64,000 nucleotides of DNA from contig JALCMP010000002.1 of NCBI GenBank assembly GCA_022648545.1, positions 124,001 through 188,000 on the forward strand. The letters run 5' to 3'. The notes under the pieces are model-generated. The model was not told the DNA's origin. It ran no database searches and saw nothing but the letters and a program-made list of their open reading frames with translations. The number at the start of each line of letters is the position of its first letter. Position 1 is the stretch's first letter. The position numbers were made by a program, and so were the translations under genes. Shown here piece by piece: positions 9,111 through 18,425 of the stretch. Source of the DNA: Bacteroidales bacterium. Its GTDB lineage: Bacteria > Bacteroidota > Bacteroidia > Bacteroidales > UBA932.

Positions 9111-10544
9111 TTACATATATTCAGGTTCGTCCGGTATGTCCATTCTAATCCGTCGCGAGTTGCTTAATAAATTATTGCTCCTTTTTCCGAGATTCTTTAC
9201 AAAGCCCAATCCGTGTCCGCGGTAAGTAAGCAGAATAAAGCCCAAAGGCATTTTAGGGAAAACAAGAGGTTCTTTCTTAAGAAACGTGAGGGCTTCTACC
9301 AGTGAAAGTTCATGAACAGGAAAAGGGACACTGTCGGAAAGGAGTGTTTCATTAATATAATCAGACAAGGCATAATCGGGGTGCGGAATAAAATCCGTAC
9401 CCTTTTTTATTGCAACCGCCAGACCGGAGGATATTACTTTTATATTTTTCTCCACGTAAAGCATCATGTCCGCAAGATTTGAAGGATATGCCTTTAATAA
9501 GCTACCTGCCAAGATCGTCTTAAAGCCTTTTGGAGAAAAGCCGCACCCGGAACCGCCTCCGGATACTATTTTTTTACGTGCACGGCTTTTATAACAGCTG
9601 TTGCCGTGAGTTTTCGAAACTACATTGTCCGCGGACTTCTTGCGAAGCACGGCAAAGTACTGCCCCTCCCCTCGTACCCTGCCCGGGATAAACAGATGGC
9701 CCCCGGAACGGGTCCTCAATATTCCGTTACCTTCGATGCCGGATGATCCGGCCCCTGTTGGCAGCGACAGACATTCGGCTCCAAGTTCGTTGACACAAAA
9801 CGATATGTTATCATCGTTTTCAAGATGGTTGAACGTACAGGTGGAGTAGATAAGATATCCGCCCTCCGACACTGCAGGCCATACATCGGCAAGAATCCTG
9901 CGCTGACGTGTAGAGCATAGTCTTACGTTATTAATACTCCATCCTGATGCAGCAGCCGGTATCTTTCTGAACATGCCTTCTCCAGAGCACGGGGCATCAA
10001 CGAAAACGATATCAAAAATTCCCGGAAGGTTCTTCCCAAAACATAATGCATCTGAAGATGAAACAATGACATTCGGCGCTCCCCATTTAGCCATATTATC
10101 GGCAAGTACAGAAGCCCTTCCACCTGCTATTTCGTTTGAGACCAACAATGAATCACTTCCCAGAAGAGAAACTATGTGTGTAGACTTGCCTCCCGGCGCA
10201 GCACATAAATCAAGAACTGTATGGGGATCGGAAAAATTTATAAAAGATGAAAGCAGCTCGGGAAACATGGAAGAAGCATCCTGAGGATAATATGCGCCGC
10301 AATGAAAAAGCGGATCAAGAGTAAAAGAAGGACGCCTGCTTAAATAATATCCTTTTTCCGTCCACGGTACGGCACAATCAACAGGCAACCCGCAATAATC
10401 TTCCTCTTTATTTTTAAAACGCACGGACAGGGTACGATCGTCACCGCCGCTTTCTTCCAGATATGAAAAAAAATCCCCGGCGATTTCCGGGCCCAGGGAT
10501 TCCATGAATAAATTCTTGAAATCAGTTATATTTGGAAATATCAT
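9111..10544 (-). CDS. NOP2/Sun-type (RsmF-like) rRNA m5C methyltransferase
   Basis: S-adenosylmethionine-dependent cytosine-5 RNA methyltransferase of the RsmB/RsmF class. The SAM-binding motif is VLDLCAAPGGKSTH; the two catalytic cysteines of the m5C mechanism are in VDAPCSGEGMF and IYSTCTFNHLENDDN. A C-terminal domain (after about residue 340) resembles the RsmF C-terminal/PUA region. The track ORF starts at 10586; the internal ATG at 10544 (MIFPNITDFKNLF) is preferred because it matches the family N-terminus and reduces overlap with the upstream gene to 23 bases. The exact rRNA target cannot be read from sequence. Confidence 0.88.
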   Translation of the reverse strand: MIFPNITDFKNLFMESLGPEIAGDFFSYLEESGGDDRTLSVRFKNKEEDYCGLPVDCAVPWTEKGYYLSRRPSFTLDPLFHCGAYYPQDASSMFPELLSSFINFSDPHTVLDLCAAPGGKSTHIVSLLGSDSLLVSNEIAGGRASVLADNMAKWGAPNVIVSSSDALCFGKNLPGIFDIVFVDAPCSGEGMFRKIPAAASGWSINNVRLCSTRQRRILADVWPAVSEGGYLIYSTCTFNHLENDDNISFCVNELGAECLSLPTGAGSSGIEGNGILRTRSGGHLFIPGRVRGEGQYFAVLRKKSADNVVSKTHGNSCYKSRARKKIVSGGGSGCGFSPKGFKTILAGSLLKAYPSNLADMMLYVEKNIKVISSGLAVAIKKGTDFIPHPDYALSDYINETLLSDSVPFPVHELSLVEALTFLKKEPLVFPKMPLGFILLTYRGHGLGFVKNLGKRSNNLLSNSRRIRMDIPDEPEYM

Positions 10545-10980
10545 AAGACTCAAACTTGCTCGGATCAATCTTTCCCTGAAATGCAAGCGAGAGATTTTCC
10601 GTAAGCATGTCTACGGCCTCCTGGAGCTTGTTCCCGACCATGCTCTTTATCAAAAAATTCATTTCTGCGGAGATCTCTATATGGAAATCGGTACGGGCCG
10701 TGTCAACGGCATCAAAATAAACCGTAATAATAAACGGAAAAGGTGATTTTCCCATGGGTTCATACGAAATTTTGGAGAAGGGAACGGTTTCGGCTACTTT
10801 CAGTCCGATGTCGAAACCCTTTACATTACCCTCTATGGTATCTTTCGTTACCGTAATCTTTTCCAGCTTATCGGCGGGCAGAGCCTGTATGAAATTTCTG
10901 AAGTCGGAAAAACCTGAAAACAACACATGTGCCGGCAAATCCAGCGAAACGACTTTCCCCTTTACTTCGGTAGTACTCAT
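10522..10980 (-). CDS. SRPBCC-fold (START-like) conserved Bacteroidota protein
   Basis: A 152-residue protein with the pattern of a small START/SRPBCC fold: N-terminal strand (TEVKGKVVSLDLPAHVLF), alternating strands in the middle and a long C-terminal helix (KSMVGNKLQEAVDMLTENLSLAF). No signal peptide or catalytic motif is visible. Homologues sit next to pyrE in many Bacteroidota, as here (1 base from pyrE). Ligand and role are unknown. Its end overlaps the methyltransferase start by 23 bases. Confidence 0.75.
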   Translation of the reverse strand: MSTTEVKGKVVSLDLPAHVLFSGFSDFRNFIQALPADKLEKITVTKDTIEGNVKGFDIGLKVAETVPFSKISYEPMGKSPFPFIITVYFDAVDTARTDFHIEISAEMNFLIKSMVGNKLQEAVDMLTENLSLAFQGKIDPSKFESYDISKYN

Positions 10981-10981
10981 A

Positions 10982-11623
10982 TTACTTTCCCCATTTATCG
11001 GGACTTATTCTCCATTGCTTAAGGACTTCCAGATCGGACTCCTTAATATATTTCTCCGCAATAGCTTCATCAAGCAGGGCGTCATAATTGCTAAGCGTCC
11101 TCATTTCAACGTTTGCATATTCAAATGCCCTTCTGGCACTCGAGAAGTTGTAACTGAATATGGCAACCATACCAAGCACTATCGACCCGCTCTTGGCTAT
11201 ACAGTCCGCTGCGGACAACGAACTGCTTCCCGTTGAAATAAGATCTTCCACTAAAACGACCTTGGATCCCCTTTCCAGATCACCTTCGATCTGTGCGTTC
11301 AGACCGTGGTCCTTTGGCTTCGGCCTTACGTATACGAAAGGCTTGTTAAGTTTTTCGGCAACCATTATGCCGTAAGGTATGCCGCCGGTAGCTACCCCGG
11401 CAATATAATCGACCTGATCCTTATATTTATTTTCTATAATTTTAACGAAGGCGTCGCAAACAGCGCGTCTTATATCGGGATATGACAATAATTTTCTATT
11501 ATCGCAATATATCGGAGATTTCCAGCCCGATGCCCACGTATAGGGATTATCCAAACTTAAAGTAACTGCTTTTACCTTTAAAAGCTGTCTGGAAATATTC
11601 TTTTCAACCGATTCAAATTCCAT
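10982..11623 (-). CDS. pyrE: Orotate phosphoribosyltransferase
   Basis: Converts orotate and PRPP to OMP in de novo pyrimidine synthesis. The PRPP-binding motif is VVLVEDLISTGSSS, and the TWASGWKSPIYCDNR segment and KPFVYVRPKPKDHG are typical of PyrE. The track ORF begins at 11737, but the ATG at 11623 (MEFESVEKNISRQLL) matches the family start and lies just after a -7 box; the longer form would read through the promoter and into the divergent Nudix gene. It heads a three-gene minus operon with the SRPBCC protein and the rRNA methyltransferase. Confidence 0.96.
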   Translation of the reverse strand: MEFESVEKNISRQLLKVKAVTLSLDNPYTWASGWKSPIYCDNRKLLSYPDIRRAVCDAFVKIIENKYKDQVDYIAGVATGGIPYGIMVAEKLNKPFVYVRPKPKDHGLNAQIEGDLERGSKVVLVEDLISTGSSSLSAADCIAKSGSIVLGMVAIFSYNFSSARRAFEYANVEMRTLSNYDALLDEAIAEKYIKESDLEVLKQWRISPDKWGK

Positions 11624-11633
11624 AATATAAATG

Positions 11634-11641
11634 TATCTTTG
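11634..11641 (+). promoter_or_regulatory. -7 box for the Nudix gene, facing the pyrE box
   Basis: TATCTTTG matches TAnnTTTG, 25 bases before the Nudix ATG. It forms one arm of the inverted repeat TATCTTTG-CA-CAAAGATA shared with the pyrE promoter. Its -33 region would fall inside the first codons of pyrE. Confidence 0.55.
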
Positions 11642-11643
11642 CA

Positions 11644-11651
11644 CAAAGATA
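11644..11651 (-). promoter_or_regulatory. -7 box for pyrE, facing the Nudix box
   Basis: Minus-strand TATCTTTG, 20 bases before the pyrE ATG at 11623. It is the second arm of the inverted repeat with the box at 11634-11641. Predicted starts of the two transcripts cross over by about ten bases. Confidence 0.55.
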
Positions 11652-11666
11652 ATAAAAACAAATTTC

Positions 11667-12278
11667 ATGTATAGTATATTCTTCCGGAAAAGAGCGTTAA
11701 GAATTTGCAAAATAGAAGACAAAATATTAAATCCCAATTCGGTAATCTACAGCCCCGGCAATGACGGATCTTTCTCTGATTTACCGGAACTTATGGACGG
11801 AGAAACCATACATGACCTTATAATTGCAGTACCTGAAAACGAATATGAGGCAACCATAAAAAAAGTATGTTCTCTTTTTAACGAAATAAATGCAGGAGGC
11901 GGTGTTATAGAAAACGGCGGAGGAGACATCCTGTTTATTAAAAGGGACGGCATATGGGATCTGCCGAAAGGCAAGCAGGAAAAGGGAGAAGATATAAAGG
12001 ATACCGCCATAAGAGAAATCAAAGAAGAAACGGGATGCAACGCAACTCTAAAGGACTTGATTTGCATTACCAACCACACTTACCACCGCAACGACAAATT
12101 CAATCTTAAGCATATTTACTGGTTCGGAATGAAAACGGAAAAAGAGTGCGAACTGGTTCCTCAGACCAAGGAGGATATAACTGAAGCCGTATGGGTAGCC
12201 AAAGCCGAAATAAAAGATTACGCGGACAGCACATATCCGTCTGTAAAAGAGGTCCTGCACTCCGCCGGACTCCTCTAA
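11667..12278 (+). CDS. Nudix hydrolase
   Basis: Hydrolase of nucleoside diphosphates linked to another moiety. The complete Nudix box GKQEKGEDIKDTAIREIKEE plus TGC follows GX5EX7REUXEEXGU, at about residues 108-130 of 203, with DGIWDLPKGK just before it. The 70-100 N-terminal residues form an extra domain common in Bacteroidota homologues. The ATG at 11667 (MYSIFFRKRALR) is chosen over the track start at 11631 because the latter lies inside the promoter. It is divergent from pyrE. The substrate is unknown. Confidence 0.9.
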   Translation: MYSIFFRKRALRICKIEDKILNPNSVIYSPGNDGSFSDLPELMDGETIHDLIIAVPENEYEATIKKVCSLFNEINAGGGVIENGGGDILFIKRDGIWDLPKGKQEKGEDIKDTAIREIKEETGCNATLKDLICITNHTYHRNDKFNLKHIYWFGMKTEKECELVPQTKEDITEAVWVAKAEIKDYADSTYPSVKEVLHSAGLL

Positions 12279-12284
12279 TCATTT

Positions 12285-12932
12285 TTATTGCCTGAGATCC
12301 GTAACAACAGCATTAACGTATTTTAGGGGATCAAGAGTAAACATGTTGTACCCCGACGGTAGCGGCGAAAAAGTTCTTATTTGCACAACGTAGTTTGCGC
12401 CGTTCTTATTGTACATCGTAATGCGTCCTGGAAAATAAGAAGTCCCTTTTTTCAAATAATCTATTGCAATGGATTCATATGTATTATTTCTGCCGCGGGG
12501 AATAAGTTTTATGGTAAAATATCCGTCCGGAGTTTTTCCGTGTTCAATTTCATAGTCTTTCCCGTCAGCATAAAATATATAAAACGGGTTGGAAGAAATA
12601 TCCTTTACCGAACCTCTCTCAATACTTAAAATAGTAATTTCATTATTCTCCCTGTTGTAAATCCATTCGGAATTACCATCCGAAACAGCAAGTAAGGAAG
12701 AAGGAACGTCTATCCTAAAAGAAGCATCCTTAATATATGCCGTACCTTTCCCCGAGAAAATATTTACCGAGTCCTTATCATAAGCCGAAAAATAATATGA
12801 GACGGAAACCCCTTTTTTAAGATCCGAGGCGAAACAGGATAGTACGGGATCCTTTCCTCCTCCGAAAGATGGTACCGGAGAAGAGCATAAAATACATGCC
12901 GCAAAAGACAAAAGCAATATGAACTTCTTCAT
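12285..12932 (-). CDS. LolA-like periplasmic lipoprotein carrier
   Basis: Probable periplasmic chaperone that carries lipoproteins toward the outer membrane. The 215 residues begin with a signal peptide (MKKFILLLSFAACILCSSPVPSFG). Features of the LolA fold are visible: GKGTAYIKDASFRIDVPSSLLAVSDGNSEWIYN matches the LolA pattern of strands ending in an exposed aromatic. It lies directly after ftsK (3 bases), the same neighbourhood as ftsK-lolA in proteobacteria and other Bacteroidota. Sequence identity to LolA is low, so the label rests on fold pattern and context. Its stop is 6 bases from that of the convergent Nudix gene. Confidence 0.75.
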   Translation of the reverse strand: MKKFILLLSFAACILCSSPVPSFGGGKDPVLSCFASDLKKGVSVSYYFSAYDKDSVNIFSGKGTAYIKDASFRIDVPSSLLAVSDGNSEWIYNRENNEITILSIERGSVKDISSNPFYIFYADGKDYEIEHGKTPDGYFTIKLIPRGRNNTYESIAIDYLKKGTSYFPGRITMYNKNGANYVVQIRTFSPLPSGYNMFTLDPLKYVNAVVTDLRQ

Positions 12933-12935
12933 TGA

Positions 12936-15452
12936 CTAACCGTAAATCTGCCTTATTTCGCTTAATTTGCTGTCAAGCAAGGCAAGATCCTCTATATAAA
13001 CTTCACGTGTGTTGTTTTTATTCAGGGGGCCTACTATGCCGGCTTTTTCAAGCTGGTCGATCAATCTTCCCGCCCTATTGTAACCGAGACCGAGCTTCCT
13101 CTGCAAAAGAGACGTGGATCCCGTCTGTGCCATTACTATGATCTTTGCCGCATCCTCAAACAATGCGTCTCTTTGTGCCAGATCGGTCTCTCCTGGTTTA
13201 TGACTGTCACCGTCCTTGTCGGGCTCCACATATTCCGGCAGATAAAACGGAGTGGTATAGCCCTGCTGACCGGATATATAATCCACTACTCTTTCTATTT
13301 CTTTGGTATCTATGAACGCACATTGTACCCTCGTGAGATCACCCCCGCTGGATATGAGCATATCGCCGTGTCCAATAAGCTGATTTGCCCCCACTTCGTC
13401 GAGAATAGTCCTGGAATCTATACTGGAACGTACCATAAAAGCTATCCTGGCAGGGAAATTGGCTTTTATATTACCTGTAATTACGCTTGTGGTAGGACGC
13501 TGGGTGGCAATAACAAGGTGTATGCCGATAGCTCTTGCCAGCTGAGCCAAACGTGCAATAGGCTCTTCTATATCCTTACCTGCAGTCATCATCATATCCG
13601 CATACTCGTCTATGACGACGACTATATAAGGCAGATATCTGTGTCCCTTGAGAGGATTGAGCCGCCTTTCGAGATATTTTTCATTATATTCCTTTATATT
13701 CCTTACTCCGGCCATCTTAAGAAGATCGTACCGGCTGTCCATCTCGGAACAAAGCGATTTCAAAGTATAGATCACTTTTTGGGTATCGGTTACCACTGGC
13801 TCGTCGGCATCGGGAAGCATTGCGAGAAAATGACTGTCGAGTTTGGAATAAACTGAAAGTTCTACCTTTTTGGGATCCACCAGTACCAATTTCAGTTCAG
13901 AAGGATGTTTCCTGAATAAAAGGGAATTTATTATAACATTCAGCCCCACTGATTTGCCCTGTCCGGTAGCTCCGGCAACAAGCAGATGCGGCATTTTTGC
14001 AAGATCGAATGTCAAAACCTTTCCGGTTATGGTCTTGCCCAGAGCAATCGGCAGTTCGTATTTGGCTTCATTGAATTTCTTGTCCTCAAGAACGGATTTC
14101 ATGGAAACAATGCTCTGGTGTTCATTTGCCACTTCTATGCCTATTGCATTAGTTCCCGGAAGCGTTACGACCCTCACTCCCCTTGCTGCAAGTGAAAGCT
14201 GTATATCTTCTTCGAGTCTCTTTATCTGTGAAACCCTTACGCCGGGAGCCGGAACTATTTCATATAATGTAACCGTCGGCCCTATCCTGGCAGAAACTTT
14301 AGAAACGCCTATTTTATAATTGGCAAGCGTCCTTACGATCTGTTTGTTATTTCTTTCAAGTTCTTCCGAAGATACCTGATACCACTTGTCCCTATAATCT
14401 TCGAGAAGAGAAGTCGACGGCGCACGGTATTGCGACAATTCGAGTCTGGGATCAAACAGATGTCTTTTTTCATCTTCACTCAAAACCGACAGGAAATCGT
14501 CTTCTTTATTGTTTGGCGTACAGGTTTCTATCAAAGGAGGCTCTTCGCCCTGTTGCGGCGTAATTTCTTCTATCTGCGATTCTCCGGCGGGTTCTATTAT
14601 TTCAAGCCTGGGAGTTTCAGTTTCCTTTTTTACGGTGGCCGATTCATCTACTTCTGATTCTTCGTTACCTTCCGTCATATCGACTTCTGCAGCGTCTTCA
14701 GTCTCCGGCTCCGTATCTTCTTTTACTTCATCATCTTCCGCATCTTCTCCATCGTCAGTCATTTCATTCCACGGAATTGTAGTTTCTTCGCCGGCCGAAG
14801 ATTTCGTGGAAACGGTACGATCGGTAACCGAGAAAAACCAGGAAACGAATTTTTTACTGGCCACTGTAAGCCATAATACGGTGCATAATAATAAGATCCC
14901 TCCTGCGGCAACTGCTCCTACGGTCTTTTTTAGCCATGCCACTATATAATAGCCGTAAGCTCCTCCGGCTCCGCTGCCGAACCAGTCGTCGGAAGAAGAA
15001 AATGAGAAAAAATAGGCCCCCAAAAGAGAAATCAATATGCATCCGAACAAAGTAAGAAAAGTAAGACGCAATATATTAACCTTCCTGTATCTTAGACAAT
15101 ATACAGCAATGCCAAGGAAAAAGAAAGGTATTAGGAATGCACCGAGACCGAATAATTTCGTTACTGCAAAACGGGCAAAGACAAGCCCGAGACTGCCGCC
15201 GTCGTTAGCAACCTTGTCTATATCTGTACTCAGAGCATTCGGATCCGTAAAGAAACTCTGGTCCTTATCCCACGATATGGTATAGGACAATATTGCTATA
15301 AATGAAAAAACCGCAGCAACCAGAAAGATCAGACCGGCTATAAGACAGGCGGCATCCCATTTGCCCGGCCCGGTGGTTTCGGCCAGTACTGCATCTTTCT
15401 TCTTAACGTTCTTTTTTGGGGAAACCCTGCTTTTTTTTAAGGATCCCTTCAT
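12936..15452 (-). CDS. ftsK: DNA translocase FtsK/SpoIIIE
   Basis: Septum-bound DNA pump that clears and unlinks chromosomes at division. In order over 838 residues: a basic N-terminal tail, four membrane helices (about 30-185), an acidic linker rich in Glu and Asp (about 220-310), the alpha/beta motor with Walker A AGATGQGKSVGLN and Walker B VVVIDEYADM, and a C-terminal winged-helix gamma domain (YNRAGRLIDQLEKAGIV) that reads chromosome polarity sites. The start codon overlaps the stop of the DUF4290 gene as TAATG, which suggests coupled translation. Confidence 0.97.
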   Translation of the reverse strand: MKGSLKKSRVSPKKNVKKKDAVLAETTGPGKWDAACLIAGLIFLVAAVFSFIAILSYTISWDKDQSFFTDPNALSTDIDKVANDGGSLGLVFARFAVTKLFGLGAFLIPFFFLGIAVYCLRYRKVNILRLTFLTLFGCILISLLGAYFFSFSSSDDWFGSGAGGAYGYYIVAWLKKTVGAVAAGGILLLCTVLWLTVASKKFVSWFFSVTDRTVSTKSSAGEETTIPWNEMTDDGEDAEDDEVKEDTEPETEDAAEVDMTEGNEESEVDESATVKKETETPRLEIIEPAGESQIEEITPQQGEEPPLIETCTPNNKEDDFLSVLSEDEKRHLFDPRLELSQYRAPSTSLLEDYRDKWYQVSSEELERNNKQIVRTLANYKIGVSKVSARIGPTVTLYEIVPAPGVRVSQIKRLEEDIQLSLAARGVRVVTLPGTNAIGIEVANEHQSIVSMKSVLEDKKFNEAKYELPIALGKTITGKVLTFDLAKMPHLLVAGATGQGKSVGLNVIINSLLFRKHPSELKLVLVDPKKVELSVYSKLDSHFLAMLPDADEPVVTDTQKVIYTLKSLCSEMDSRYDLLKMAGVRNIKEYNEKYLERRLNPLKGHRYLPYIVVVIDEYADMMMTAGKDIEEPIARLAQLARAIGIHLVIATQRPTTSVITGNIKANFPARIAFMVRSSIDSRTILDEVGANQLIGHGDMLISSGGDLTRVQCAFIDTKEIERVVDYISGQQGYTTPFYLPEYVEPDKDGDSHKPGETDLAQRDALFEDAAKIIVMAQTGSTSLLQRKLGLGYNRAGRLIDQLEKAGIVGPLNKNNTREVYIEDLALLDSKLSEIRQIYG

Positions 15453-16114
15453 TATTTATTATTCTTCCAATATTTATTATTCCTGGATTTTCCGCTTCTG
15501 TAATTTCCACCTTTGCCCGACCCTCTCGAAGTCTGGCTTATCGTTCCCGGACGTTTCTTTGTTCCCGTTGCAACGCCGTCTCCTATATGTACTTCCTGCG
15601 GAACTTTTATCCTGTCTTCCGAAAGCCTCTCAAGATCCTTGAATATCGTTCCTTCGGATACGAGTTCCTTGTTCCATATAAGATAACGCTGCTGCATATA
15701 TGTAGCTATGGTTTTTATCATTCTTGTCTTATCCTGTCCGTCGGGCATATCGGCTATAAACTTAACCATATTCTGTATATTACGTCCGTAATAATAAGCC
15801 TTTATCGGCGTACGGTCCAGAACTACGGGAGCAGGTCTGCCTTCTATGCTTTTACGTTCCGGCGCCGGATAAGGAGATTCTATATCAATCTTATAATCGG
15901 AAATTATATGTACATGGTCCCAGAGTTTGTGGAGAGTTTCACTGTTTCCGTCACGTTGCTGCGCATTAATCACCCCCATGGCATTTATGACGGCCTTTAT
16001 CTGCTCGTTTCTCTTATCTCTGTCCTCTATGGTCATTACGTATTCTATCATATCCTGGATATGTCTGCCATATTCAGGCATCTTAAGTTTTTCCCTCTGA
16101 GTATTATAATCCAT
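15452..16114 (-). CDS. DUF4290 family protein
   Basis: A 220-residue protein of the Bacteroidota-specific DUF4290 family, recognised from MDYNTQREKLKMPEYGRHIQDMIEYVM and the following MTIEDRDKRNEQIKAVI. The C-terminus (after about 185) is basic and Gly/Arg/Asn-rich and probably disordered. No membrane segment or catalytic motif is seen. It is the first gene of a DUF4290-ftsK-lolA transcript, so a link to division or envelope upkeep is possible but unproven. Confidence 0.85.
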   Translation of the reverse strand: MDYNTQREKLKMPEYGRHIQDMIEYVMTIEDRDKRNEQIKAVINAMGVINAQQRDGNSETLHKLWDHVHIISDYKIDIESPYPAPERKSIEGRPAPVVLDRTPIKAYYYGRNIQNMVKFIADMPDGQDKTRMIKTIATYMQQRYLIWNKELVSEGTIFKDLERLSEDRIKVPQEVHIGDGVATGTKKRPGTISQTSRGSGKGGNYRSGKSRNNKYWKNNK

Positions 16115-16134
16115 AATAAGTATATTATTAATTA

Positions 16135-16142
16135 CAAAGATA
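16135..16142 (-). promoter_or_regulatory. -7 box for the DUF4290-ftsK-lolA operon
   Basis: Minus-strand TATCTTTG lies 20 bases before the DUF4290 ATG and matches TAnnTTTG exactly. No clear -33 element was found. Confidence 0.55.
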
Positions 16143-16160
16143 AGATTTCCTTTTCAATAA

Positions 16161-16193
16161 TTTGTGGATATCCGCCAATTATTACTATTTTCG
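16161..16193 (+). promoter_or_regulatory. Possible promoter for the EEP-family gene
   Basis: TTTG (16161-16164), a 21-base spacer and TATTTTCG (16186-16193), one mismatch from TAnnTTTG, lie about 30 bases before the ATG at 16224. Confidence 0.4.
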
Positions 16194-16223
16194 CATAGTT
16201 ACGTACTCTGCAATAAAAAAGCC

Positions 16224-17279
16224 ATGGGTAAAAAAGCCGTATCCTATCTATTAAACCGGACTGGCATCGTATTAACAATTGCGCTGGCAGTCACAACTGT
16301 TATATCGGACGGCAAGTCCGTTACACTGCCTCCTTCCGAGAGCATGTTCTTCCAGTATTCCGGACTTTTCTTTCCTCTTATAATCCTTCTGAACGCAATT
16401 ATATTATTATACTGGGCCGTAAGAAGAAAATGGGTTTTTATAATCCCCTTATTGGCGATACCGCTGTGTTCCAATTTTATAAATTCAACATTTCAGTTCG
16501 GCGACAAGGCCGCCGTTAACGGAAACATGTCCGGAAAAGACCCTGAAGAATTGACGATTTGCACTTACAATGTAGGCCGGTTCGGAGGGAACGACAGCAA
16601 GTACAACATAAAAGACATAGGAAGATACCTGAAGGAACAGGGAATAGATATAGTCTGTTTTCAGGAATACACGGAGCCCTACGGATTCGGAAGGGACAGT
16701 ATAATTAAATATATGCCTTCATTCGGATACCATTGCATATCCGAACTTCAAGACGGGCGCGACGGACTCGCCATATTCAGCCGTTATCCCATAAGATATT
16801 ATAAATACGAGCAATACCATGATTCTGATTACGGATTCATGTATGCCGACATAGATACCGGATACGAAATTGTAAGAATATTCAACAATCATTTCCAGAC
16901 GACCGGGCTTTCGAAGGCGGAAAGGAAAGACAGTTATTATTCTGCCGCCGACTATATGTCATATAATTTCAGGATGAGAGAAGACCAGGCGGACACTCTT
17001 GATAAAAAAGCTTCGGGATCCCCTTATCCGTTAATAATATGCGGAGACTTCAACAGTACGCCTCTTTCTTATGCGTGCGGGAAATTCTCCGGAAAATATA
17101 CCGATGCATTCAGAGAATGCGGTAGAGGCTTCGCATACACATACAGATATTACCATAAACTTCTGAGAATCGATTATATCTTCTATAACAAAGACATGAC
17201 GGGCATCCGTTATTACTCGGAAGAAAGGCCGTGGAGCGATCACAATCCGGTAATATGCCGTATGGAACCGTTAAGATGA
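16224..17279 (+). CDS. Membrane-anchored endonuclease/exonuclease/phosphatase (EEP) family protein
   Basis: Member of the DNase I-like metal-dependent phosphodiesterase fold. About 100 N-terminal residues hold three hydrophobic helices (for example GIVLTIALAVTTVI, FFPLIILLNAIILLYW), and the catalytic domain follows. EEP motifs are visible in order: TICTYNVGRFG, VCFQEYTE (metal-binding Glu), IICGDFNSTP and WSDHNPVICR. Such proteins act on nucleic acids, phosphoinositides or other phosphodiesters; the substrate here is unknown. The ATG at 16224 (MGKKAVSYLL) is preferred to the track start at 16164, which overlaps the likely promoter. Its end overlaps the convergent kinase gene by 9 bases. Confidence 0.85.
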   Translation: MGKKAVSYLLNRTGIVLTIALAVTTVISDGKSVTLPPSESMFFQYSGLFFPLIILLNAIILLYWAVRRKWVFIIPLLAIPLCSNFINSTFQFGDKAAVNGNMSGKDPEELTICTYNVGRFGGNDSKYNIKDIGRYLKEQGIDIVCFQEYTEPYGFGRDSIIKYMPSFGYHCISELQDGRDGLAIFSRYPIRYYKYEQYHDSDYGFMYADIDTGYEIVRIFNNHFQTTGLSKAERKDSYYSAADYMSYNFRMREDQADTLDKKASGSPYPLIICGDFNSTPLSYACGKFSGKYTDAFRECGRGFAYTYRYYHKLLRIDYIFYNKDMTGIRYYSEERPWSDHNPVICRMEPLR

Positions 17280-18425
17280 ACTCTGACCGCTTAATGCGGA
17301 AACTTTTTGAAGAGAAAAGCCGAATGTAGAGCCTTCTCCCTCGACTGACTTTATATCAAATTCCCCGCCGTTTTGTTTTACGAAATCCTTAACAAGCAGC
17401 AGGCCCAGTCCGGACCCTTCTTCATTTTCGGTTCCGTATGTAGATAAATTGGAATTATCCTGCATTATCTTCTCCATGTTTTCTTCGCTTATTCCCACGC
17501 CATGGTCTATGACGTAAACCTTTGCGAATTTTTCATCTTCCTCCACCCGTATTTCGACAGAACTTCCCTTGTGGCTGAATTTTATAGCATTACTGAGAAG
17601 ATTCCTCAATACTGTCTTTATCATATCTATATCTGCCCTCACCAATATGGGGGACTTGGAGCCGTAAGTTTCAAGCGAAATATTCTTCACCTGGGTCATC
17701 AGATTAAACACATCTACCATAGACTCAATAAGTTCGTTTATGTCTATGTTCTGGAACACAACGTTGAGAGCCCCGGTCTGACTTTTCGTCCACTTAAGCA
17801 GGTTGTCCAGAAGAGCGAAAGTATTTTCGGCGGTAAGATTGGCTCCCTTTAATATCTCAAAAAGATCAGGGCCTATTTTTTCTTCGGTAACGTTATTAAG
17901 CAGCATGTTTATTACCATTTTTATAGATCCTATGGGAGATCTCAGATCATGCGCGATAACAGAATATATCCTGTCGCGGGATGAAATTATTTTCTTAAGT
18001 TCTTCTGTCTGCTGCAGTATTACCCTCTTGGCATTCACCAGCGATATCTGGTGATCTATTCTTATAATAAGTTCTTCCTTGTTGAAAGGCTTGGAGATAA
18101 AATCGTTTGCCCCTACCTTAAACCCCTGGACTATATCGGTAGAAGAATTCAATGCGGTCAGGAATATTATCGGAATATCCTTATGGGCGGGATCCGATTT
18201 CATTTTTTCCGCGACTTCGAATCCGCTCATTCCCGGCATCATCACATCAAGTAAAACCAGATCAGGCTTTTCCGCATCTAGAATATCCAATGCGGACTTG
18301 CCGTTGGTGGCGGTTACGAGCTGGTACTTCTCCTTTCCCAGCAAAGCCTTAAGTAGAATAACATTGGATACAACATCATCCACAATAAGGATTTTAAAAT
18401 CTGCTGAATTATATTGCACTTCCAT
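17271..18425 (-). CDS. Receiver-histidine kinase hybrid (REC-HisKA-HATPase)
   Basis: A 384-residue soluble signalling protein with an N-terminal receiver domain followed by a kinase core. Phosphoacceptor Asp60 is in [10 protein letters not shown] with the acidic pair DD at 16-17 and Lys112 in ISKPF. The H-box is [12 protein letters not shown] with His159. ATP-binding motifs are [10 protein letters not shown] (N-box), DHGVGIS (G1) and [12 protein letters not shown] (G2). It has no membrane segment, so its input comes through the receiver. It is the last gene of the exopolysaccharide operon and overlaps the UDP-xylose synthase gene by 17 bases. The partner could be the lone receiver at 28684, but that is inference. 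Confidence 0.9.
   Translation of the reverse strand: MEVQYNSADFKILIVDDVVSNVILLKALLGKEKYQLVTATNGKSALDILDAEKPDLVLLDVMMPGMSGFEVAEKMKSDPAHKDIPIIFLTALNSSTDIVQGFKVGANDFISKPFNKEELIIRIDHQISLVNAKRVILQQTEELKKIISSRDRIYSVIAHDLRSPIGSIKMVINMLLNNVTEEKIGPDLFEILKGANLTAENTFALLDNLLKWTKSQTGALNVVFQNIDINELIESMVDVFNLMTQVKNISLETYGSKSPILVRADIDMIKTVLRNLLSNAIKFSHKGSSVEIRVEEDEKFAKVYVIDHGVGISEENMEKIMQDNSNLSTYGTENEEGSGLGLLLVKDFVKQNGGEFDIKSVEGEGSTFGFSLQKVSALSGQSSS

Noticed and set aside
13173-13856. 227-residue plus-strand ORF
   Set aside because: Antisense to the FtsK motor domain, which is certain.
15416-16198. 260-residue plus-strand ORF
   Set aside because: Antisense to DUF4290 and crossing its promoter; no recognisable motif.
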